A stretch of 12,870 nucleotides of DNA from contig CANPZQ010000046.1 of the NCBI GenBank assembly GCA_947588775.1, positions 1 to 12,870 of the forward strand, read 5' to 3'. Source of the stretch: an uncultured Clostridia bacterium. GTDB taxonomy: Bacteria; Bacillota; Clostridia; Oscillospirales; Ruminococcaceae. Shown in pieces: positions 7,969 to 12,870 of this stretch. The translations under genes and the position numbers were made by a program. Numbering within the stretch: position 1 is the first letter of the stretch; each line of letters opens with the position of its first letter. Below the pieces are notes generated by a model that saw only the letters and a list, made by a program, of their open reading frames with translations, was not told the DNA's origin and searched no databases.

Positions 7969-9156
7969 ATGCCGTCACTCAACACATTTGAAACCGACAT
8001 GCGAAAGCTTCGGCGAAAACGCCGTGCGAAGCGGAGCATTAAAAATATCACATTCATCGCGGCGATACTGATAATCGCCGGGCTTATTTACCTAAGCCGC
8101 GAGGCTTGGCTCAACTATTTCGACGGGATTTTGGAGCGCGCCCGCGTCGGCCAGACGGCGGTGCAAAACGACGGCGCGCTTGCCGGCGGAAACTTTCCGA
8201 TAGACATCTCGAAAAAGACCCACACCACCATCGGGAAGATGTCGAAAAACTGGACGCTCTTTGCCGACGCGACGTTTTACGTATATACCGTCGACGGCGA
8301 CCTCGTCTATTCCGAGCAGGCTTCATACTCAAACCCCATCGTCGTCGAATCCGACCGCAGAACGCTTCTGTATGACCAGGGCGGCTACAGCTTCATGGTT
8401 GCGGGGCCGAAAAAGCAGATTTACTCGAAAAGGCTAAGCGACCAGATACTTTTGGGTGCAATCGGCTCCGACGGAAGCGTTGCTATAGTCACTTCCACCG
8501 ACAAATACGCCTCATACCTCACCGTTTACGACAAAAACGGCTCGGAGATTTACCATTGGGCGGACGGAACGATGATTACCGCCGCCGCGATAAACTCAAA
8601 CGGCACGGGCTGTATTTTAGCCTCAAGCTACGCGAGAAACGGCGGCTTCAAGACGGTTCTCACCGAGCTTGATTTTCACTCGATCGAGGTGGTAATGCAG
8701 ACCCCGGCGATAGATACTCTCGGCTTTTCGGTGAGCTACTGCGACGGGGGAAGGTTCTGGCTCGTCGGAAACGACCGAACCTGCCGGCTCTCGTCCGACG
8801 GAAGCATAGAGCTGAGCTACCTCTACGATTTCGAGCTTTTAAGCTACAGCATAAACAACAAGGCCGCCGCGCTTGTCTTTGAGAATGTCGGCGGCGGAGG
8901 GGTTGGCGCGTCGGTAATATCCGCCGACGCCGAAACCGCCTACGAACACCCCTCGAGCGAAAAGATAAACGACGTCGTAATCGACGGCGACACGGTTTAT
9001 CTGTGTCAGGAGAGCAAAATCGACGCCGTCGACTGCGTGGGGAACCTTCTTGCAACAGCCCCGGCCGACGCGGTTTACCGCGAAATCGCTGTTTTCGACG
9101 ACTGTATCTTCCTTTTGGGATACCGCACCGTCGACAAGATTGAATTTGAAAGATAA
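7969..9156 (+). CDS. DUF5711 family membrane-anchored protein
   Basis: The function is unknown. The 395-residue protein begins with a very basic cytoplasmic tail (RKLRRKRRAKRSIKN), then one transmembrane helix (about 26-43), then an extracytoplasmic region of about 350 residues. That region contains repeated short beta-rich blocks (for example FYVYTVDGDLVYSE, YLTVYDKNGSEIYHW and DGDTVYLCQESKIDAVD), suggesting a beta-propeller-like domain. This layout matches DUF5711 proteins of Clostridia, judged from memory rather than a search. The ATG is preceded by AAGGAG, and the gene starts 12 bp after truA. It lies next to a CvpA-family gene, so a cell-envelope role is plausible, but no catalytic motif was recognised. 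Confidence 0.75.
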   Translation: MPSLNTFETDMRKLRRKRRAKRSIKNITFIAAILIIAGLIYLSREAWLNYFDGILERARVGQTAVQNDGALAGGNFPIDISKKTHTTIGKMSKNWTLFADATFYVYTVDGDLVYSEQASYSNPIVVESDRRTLLYDQGGYSFMVAGPKKQIYSKRLSDQILLGAIGSDGSVAIVTSTDKYASYLTVYDKNGSEIYHWADGTMITAAAINSNGTGCILASSYARNGGFKTVLTELDFHSIEVVMQTPAIDTLGFSVSYCDGGRFWLVGNDRTCRLSSDGSIELSYLYDFELLSYSINNKAAALVFENVGGGGVGASVISADAETAYEHPSSEKINDVVIDGDTVYLCQESKIDAVDCVGNLLATAPADAVYREIAVFDDCIFLLGYRTVDKIEFER

Positions 9157-9167
9157 GGAGGCATAAA

Positions 9168-10073
9168 ATGGCATCGGGACTTTATTGGTTTTACGACCTT
9201 TTGGCAATCGGCGTCGCGCTGATATTTCTCTACGTCGGCGCGAAGCGGGGCCTAATGCGGAGCGTCGTTTTGGTCGCGCTCACGGCCGCTTCAATCGTCG
9301 TCAGCTGGTTTGCCTCAACGGTTTTTTCACCGGTAATATACGAACGCTTTTTAAAGGAGCATGTCTATAACTTCGCCTACGATTCCGTTTCGGCGGTAAA
9401 GCCCTCGGCGATGGCCTCACAGGCCGTGAATAACGGCGACTACGGCGTTGAGATTACCGAGGACGAGGCCCAGAGCCTTCTTGATAAGCTTGACGGCGAC
9501 TTTGTCGAAAAGGCGGCGGAGGCTCTTAAGTCGAACGGCGCGTCGGACAGCATAAACGCGCTTGAATCCGGAATTCAGGCGACGGTCATCGACAGGCTTG
9601 TGAATATAATCGCAGGCGGAAAGGTTTCCGATGCGACGATGCGCGAAATATTAAACGAGGTTTCGGTGACGGACCGCGACTTCCGCGGCCTTATGAACAC
9701 CTTCGTAAAGGGCAACGCTGACGACACGGCCGGCCTTATCGAGGAAAAAATGCTTGCCCCCGCCGTTAAAATGTTCTTAAAGGGCGGAATCTGGATACTT
9801 TCGATGTTTATTCTGATGATAGTCGCCCGGGCGGTTTCAAACCTCTTTAAAAAGCTTAACGGCGTGCCGATAATCGGGCCGATAAACTCTACGCTCGGCG
9901 CGGCTCTCGGGGTCGCCGAGGGGCTTGTGGTTATATATCTTATTTCGCAGGTAATCCGCGGCGTATGTCTTTTGACGTCGAATTCGCTGATGTTCTTGAA
10001 TATGGACGCGGTGAACGCAACATATATATTCAGATACTTTGTCAATTTCAACATACTTTCCGTATTTAACTGA
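9168..10073 (+). CDS. CvpA family membrane protein
   Basis: CvpA proteins are inner-membrane proteins of poorly defined role, first linked to colicin V production in E. coli and now more broadly to envelope stress. The 301-residue protein has two N-terminal hydrophobic helices (about 8-24 and 32-53) separated by AKRGLM, a soluble acidic insertion (about 60-200), and two C-terminal helices (about 206-222 and 243-266). The segment PIIGPINSTLGAALGVAEG (234-252) before and into the last helix is the family-like part. The long insertion makes it larger than short CvpA proteins of about 160-180 residues. The ATG is preceded by AAGGAGG. It lies 11 bp after the DUF5711 gene and 20 bp before clp. Confidence 0.75.
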   Translation: MASGLYWFYDLLAIGVALIFLYVGAKRGLMRSVVLVALTAASIVVSWFASTVFSPVIYERFLKEHVYNFAYDSVSAVKPSAMASQAVNNGDYGVEITEDEAQSLLDKLDGDFVEKAAEALKSNGASDSINALESGIQATVIDRLVNIIAGGKVSDATMREILNEVSVTDRDFRGLMNTFVKGNADDTAGLIEEKMLAPAVKMFLKGGIWILSMFILMIVARAVSNLFKKLNGVPIIGPINSTLGAALGVAEGLVVIYLISQVIRGVCLLTSNSLMFLNMDAVNATYIFRYFVNFNILSVFN

Positions 10074-10093
10074 CTAACCGAAGGAGTGATTTC

Positions 10094-12367
10094 ATGATTT
10101 GCACAAGATGCAAAAAAAGACAGGCCGTTGTATTCATCACCACAATGAACGGCAGCGAGAAGAAAAACGAGGGGCTCTGCCTTATCTGCGCCAGAAAGGC
10201 GGGAATATCGCAGGTGGACGACTACATGAAGCAGATGGGGATAACCGACGAGGACCTTGAGTCGCTCTGCCCCGAGATCGATTCCGACGGCGACAGCTTC
10301 GAGCCGGGCGGAACGGGGTCGATACCGAATTTCATCTCAAACTTTTTAAACAAGTTCAACGGCGAACCCCGCCCCGACGGCGCGGCCGACGAGAAGCCCC
10401 CGCGCAGACAGCGCGACCGCAAGCCCTCCGGCGAGCAGGGTAACGGCAAGCACGAGCTTAAGTTTTTGAACACCTACTGCACCGATCTCAACGCCCGCGC
10501 CGAGGAGGGAAAGCTCGACCGGATAATCGGCCGCGAGCGCGAAATCGGCAGAGTTATCCAGATACTTTCCCGCCGCCAGAAGAACAATCCCTGTCTTATA
10601 GGCGAACCGGGCGTCGGAAAGACCGCCATCGCCGAGGGAATCGCCCAGAAAATCGTTTCCGGCGACGTGCCGTACCATCTTAAAGACAAGCGGCTCTACC
10701 TCCTCGACCTGACCGCCCTTGTCGCGGGAACCCAGTTTCGGGGCCAGTTTGAAAGCCGAATCAAGGGGCTGATTGAGGAGGTAAAGCGCGAGGGGAACGT
10801 AATACTCTTTATCGACGAGGTTCACAGCCTTGTCGGCACCGGCGACGCGGAAGGAACGATGAACGCCGCTAACATCTTAAAGCCCGCCCTTTCGCGCGGC
10901 GAGGTTCAGGTAATCGGCGCGACGACGTTTAAGGAATATCGCAAGTATATCGAGAAAGATTCCGCCCTCGAACGCCGCTTCCAGCCCGTAACCGTAACCG
11001 AACCGACCGTCGAGGACACCGTTCAGGTTCTTATGGGAATCCGCAAGTATTACGAGGACTACCACCATGTCAAAATTTCCGACGCGGCGTTAAGAATGTG
11101 CGCCGTTCTCTCGGAAAGATATATAAACGACCGGTTTTTGCCCGATAAGGCCATCGACCTTTTGGACGAAGCCTGCGCGAGCGCGTCTATCCGCACCCCC
11201 GAGCTCGGGGAATACGCCGAGCTTAAGGCCAAGGCGGAGGCGTTCGAGGAGGAAATCGACGCGAGCGAAAGAGCCGAGGAGCCCGACTATGAGGGCATCG
11301 CCGAGAGCCGCGCAAGCCTTTCGCGCATGAAAAACCGTCTGGAGGAGCTTCAGAAGGTCGTCGATTCCGTCGAAGTAAACGAGGAGGACCTCTCAAAAGT
11401 TATCGAGCTATGGACGGGAATCCCCGCGAACAAGATAGTCGAATCGGAATACGAGAAAATCCGGAACCTCCACGACGCGCTTTCAAAGAGGATAATCGGC
11501 CAGCCCGAGGCGGTCGACCTTGTCTGCGCCGCGATAAAACGCTCACGCGTCCAGCTCACCGAGAGAAAACGCCCCGCGAGCTTTATCTTCGTAGGCCCGA
11601 CCGGCGTCGGCAAGACCGAGCTTGCGAAAACGCTCGCCGCCGAGCTCTTTGACGCGACGGAGCCGCTTGTAAGAATAGACATGTCGGAATATATGGAAAA
11701 GCACACGGTTTCGCGCCTTATCGGCTCGCCTCCGGGCTATGTCGGCTACGACGAGGCGGGGCAGCTCACCGAAAAAATCCGCCGCAAGCCATATTCCGTC
11801 GTTTTGTTCGATGAAATCGAGAAGGCCCACCCCGACGTAATGAATATTCTGCTCCAAATTCTTGACGAGGGCCGAATAAACGACGCGCAGGGCAGAAACG
11901 TTTCCTTTGAGAACACGGTTATAATCATGACCTCGAACGCCGGCTCGACCGATAAATCCATGGGAATCGGCTTCGAGAAAACCGCCGCGCAGGTTTCCCG
12001 CGACAGGGCGATAAAGGGTTTGCGTGAGTTTTTGCGCCCCGAGTTTATTTCAAGGGTGGACGAAATCGTCGTCTTTAACCCTCTTACGAAGGAAAACTAC
12101 GCCGACATCGCGCACATAATGCTCGGCGAGATGGAAGGCCCGCTCTCCGAGAAGCTGATTATGTTCTCCTACGACCGCGCCGCAGAGGAGGCGATAGCGG
12201 AGCTTGCCTACGACGAACGCTACGGCGCGCGCGATATACGCAGGGTTTTGCAGAAGGAAATCGAGGACAAAATCGCCAACCTTATCGTCGAAAGCGGCGT
12301 AATAAAAATCCGCTCGATAAAAGTCACCGCCGAGGACGGAAAAATCAAGGTCGAGGGGCTTAGCTGA
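10094..12367 (+). CDS. Clp protease ATP-binding subunit (ClpC/ClpE type) with N-terminal zinc-finger domain
   Basis: This is an Hsp100 unfoldase that should feed substrates to ClpP. The 757-residue protein has no typical double Clp-N domain. Instead, residues 1-50 form a four-cysteine module (CTRC 3-6, CLIC 29-32) like that of McsA or ClpE, followed by a low-complexity acidic/basic linker (about 60-120). D1 has Walker A GEPGVGKT (170-177), Walker B ILFIDE (237-242) and the Arg pair in ALERRF. A short coiled middle region (about 370-425) follows. D2 has Walker A GPTGVGKT (501-508), Walker B VVLFDE (569-574) and sensor 2 GARDIRR. The tripeptide IGF (625-627) lies where ClpP-interacting Clp ATPases carry their ClpP loop. 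AAGGAG precedes the ATG. ClpE-like is slightly preferred over ClpC because of the zinc module. No clear CtsR operator was seen upstream. Confidence 0.92.
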   Translation: MICTRCKKRQAVVFITTMNGSEKKNEGLCLICARKAGISQVDDYMKQMGITDEDLESLCPEIDSDGDSFEPGGTGSIPNFISNFLNKFNGEPRPDGAADEKPPRRQRDRKPSGEQGNGKHELKFLNTYCTDLNARAEEGKLDRIIGREREIGRVIQILSRRQKNNPCLIGEPGVGKTAIAEGIAQKIVSGDVPYHLKDKRLYLLDLTALVAGTQFRGQFESRIKGLIEEVKREGNVILFIDEVHSLVGTGDAEGTMNAANILKPALSRGEVQVIGATTFKEYRKYIEKDSALERRFQPVTVTEPTVEDTVQVLMGIRKYYEDYHHVKISDAALRMCAVLSERYINDRFLPDKAIDLLDEACASASIRTPELGEYAELKAKAEAFEEEIDASERAEEPDYEGIAESRASLSRMKNRLEELQKVVDSVEVNEEDLSKVIELWTGIPANKIVESEYEKIRNLHDALSKRIIGQPEAVDLVCAAIKRSRVQLTERKRPASFIFVGPTGVGKTELAKTLAAELFDATEPLVRIDMSEYMEKHTVSRLIGSPPGYVGYDEAGQLTEKIRRKPYSVVLFDEIEKAHPDVMNILLQILDEGRINDAQGRNVSFENTVIIMTSNAGSTDKSMGIGFEKTAAQVSRDRAIKGLREFLRPEFISRVDEIVVFNPLTKENYADIAHIMLGEMEGPLSEKLIMFSYDRAAEEAIAELAYDERYGARDIRRVLQKEIEDKIANLIVESGVIKIRSIKVTAEDGKIKVEGLS

Positions 12368-12660
12368 TTTCAATAAAGGATAAAATTTTAAAGTATCTCG
12401 ACGTATTCTGCGAATGCGCGGGCTTCACCGTCATAAGCTGCGCGCTTCTGAATATGATGTCTTTTCGGCAAAGCTTTCTTTATGTACTCTTCTTCGCCGC
12501 GAACGTCCGGCTCATAACCGGATTTTGCAGATGAATCCTGAAGCTCACCGGAAGCAAAATCGCGGTTGCGGCTCTTTTTGCCGCGTGCATATTGGCGGTC
12601 GCGGCCCTTACGTTCTTTGCCGGCAGGGCAGTAGGCGAGTTCGCTCGCTTTGACTTCTGA
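12367..12660 (+). pseudogene. Broken small membrane-protein gene: ATT start, in-frame TGA at codon 56
   Basis: One reading frame of 98 codons runs from just after an in-frame TAG (12361-12363) to TGA 12658-12660, interrupted only by TGA at 12532-12534. It reads as plausible protein on both sides: ISIKDKILKYLDVF, moderately hydrophobic segments about 13-31 and 37-53, then after the stop a strong hydrophobic helix (IAVAALFAACILAVAALTFF, about 65-84) and a short charged tail. There is no ATG, GTG or TTG start. ATT 12367 lies where a TGATG stop-start overlap with clp would be expected, and GAGGGG (12353-12358) is a suitable ribosome site. CTG 12364 is an alternative start. The first in-frame ATG is only at 12454. 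A TGG-to-TGA change would explain the interruption. It was not assigned to a family. Confidence 0.55.
12633..12650 (+). terminator. Small UUCG-capped hairpin at the end of the clp transcription unit (weak terminator candidate)
   Basis: A stem of five Watson-Crick pairs, GCGAG (12635-12639) with CTCGC (12644-12648), closes a TTCG tetraloop. It can be extended by one G-T and one A-T pair to 12633-12650. The following sequence (TGACTTCTG) is not a good T-tract, so intrinsic termination would be inefficient. It overlaps the tail of the broken frame and could be merely coding sequence. No better hairpin was seen before the rplU promoter. Confidence 0.25.
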
Positions 12661-12681
12661 TTGCAGATTAAAGATTGCAGA
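12659..12681. repeat. Short 9-bp tandem repeat in AT-rich intergenic DNA
   Basis: GATTGCAGA occurs at 12659-12667 and again at 12673-12681, a 14-bp period. It starts an AT-rich spacer (12661-12728) that contrasts with the GC-rich genes around it. No gene or clear signal was seen in the rest of this spacer. Confidence 0.45.
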
Positions 12682-12728
12682 CTTTGGATTGATAATTGTA
12701 AATTTTCTGTTAATTTTTTATCCCCGGC

Positions 12729-12757
12729 TTGAAATTCCCCTCCCGATGTGCTATAAT
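12729..12757 (+). promoter_or_regulatory. Sigma-A promoter with extended -10, ahead of rplU
   Basis: TTGAAA (12729-12734), a 17-bp spacer, and TATAAT (12752-12757) preceded by TGC form a near-consensus extended -10 promoter. The 13-nt core TGTGCTATAATAA is identical to that of the promoter ahead of ruvC. Transcription should begin around 12763-12765. Confidence 0.88.
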
Positions 12758-12762
12758 AAGCG

Positions 12763-12844
12763 AGCCGCATGTTAAGGGCTTCAAGAGGCGTACTATGCCC
12801 GCCCGAGCACAGCGAGTTTTATAGAAAAGGCAGGTGCCGCTATA
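12763..12844 (+). ncRNA. Probable L21 ribosomal-protein leader upstream of rplU
   Basis: About 80 nt lie between the predicted transcription start and the rplU ATG. Short stems are possible: AGCC (12763-12766) with GGCT (12777-12780), and GGCG (12787-12790) with TGCC (12796-12799). Bacillota rplU operons commonly carry an autoregulatory L21 leader in this position. The assignment rests on position and partial pairing, not on a covariance match. The ribosome site AGGTG (12832-12836), 8 nt before the ATG, is flanked by GGCA and TGCC bases that could be masked. Confidence 0.5.
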
Positions 12845-12870
12845 ATGTATGCAGTAATCGAAACCGGCGG
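12845..12870 (+). CDS. rplU: 50S ribosomal protein L21 (N-terminal fragment, cut by window end)
   Basis: L21 is a large-subunit ribosomal protein that binds 23S rRNA. Only eight full codons and part of a ninth are in the window. The start MYAVIETG is the characteristic L21 N-terminus. AGGTG lies 8 nt upstream of the ATG, and a strong promoter plus leader precede it. It probably opens the usual rplU-(ysxB)-rpmA operon beyond the window. Confidence 0.85.

Noticed and set aside
12532..12534. The in-frame TGA as selenocysteine or as Trp through an altered genetic code
   Set aside because: TGA ends many genes here at normal overlaps, so the code is standard. No convincing SECIS hairpin with the expected loop was seen just downstream, and the protein has no known redox motif.
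12414..12653. A 79-codon ATG frame downstream of clp
   Set aside because: Its product is Arg/His-rich and unlike a protein family, while the overlapping frame 12367-12660 reads as a plausible membrane protein. It has no good ribosome site.

Overview
The window looks like chromosomal DNA of a Bacillota bacterium, most likely class Clostridia (Oscillospirales-like). Several things point this way: Gram-positive Shine-Dalgarno sequences of the AGGAGG/GGAGGTG type, consensus sigma-A promoters, a stand-alone ECF transporter core (ecfA1-ecfA2-ecfT) followed by truA, a DUF5711 protein next to a CvpA-family protein, and a leader upstream of rplU. Codons favour G or C at third positions in nearly every gene. 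TGA is used as a normal stop in many genes (ruvC, the GlmM-like gene, ecfA2, ecfT, cvpA-like, clp). All genes are on the + strand.

Layout. Positions 1-173 hold a 22-bp imperfect direct repeat of unknown meaning and a near-perfect extended -10 promoter (106-134). From 174 to about 12367 there is one dense gene train with overlaps or gaps of at most about 35 bp: ruvC, ruvA and ruvB (Holliday junction processing); a GlmM-family phosphohexomutase whose active-site loops are altered; a COG1092-type SAM methyltransferase; ecfA1, ecfA2 and ecfT (vitamin/micronutrient uptake energising module); truA (tRNA pseudouridine synthase); a DUF5711 membrane-anchored protein; a CvpA-family membrane protein; and a Clp ATPase with an N-terminal four-cysteine zinc-finger-like domain. 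No internal promoter of comparable quality was seen, so the train may be a single long transcription unit, although this is inferred from spacing.

Directly after the Clp gene lies a 98-codon reading frame (12367-12660) for a small membrane protein. It appears broken: it begins with ATT where a classical TGATG overlap would be expected, and it has an in-frame TGA at codon 56. An AT-rich gap with a short repeat follows. Then comes a second promoter sharing a 13-nt core with the first, a leader of about 80 nt that is probably the L21 autoregulatory leader, and the first codons of rplU running off the end.

Most of the window is ordinary housekeeping content. The two items most worth a second look are the GlmM-like protein, which keeps the catalytic serine but has changes in five other conserved loops, and the interrupted small membrane-protein frame after clp. 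I do not see a clearly new multi-gene system.
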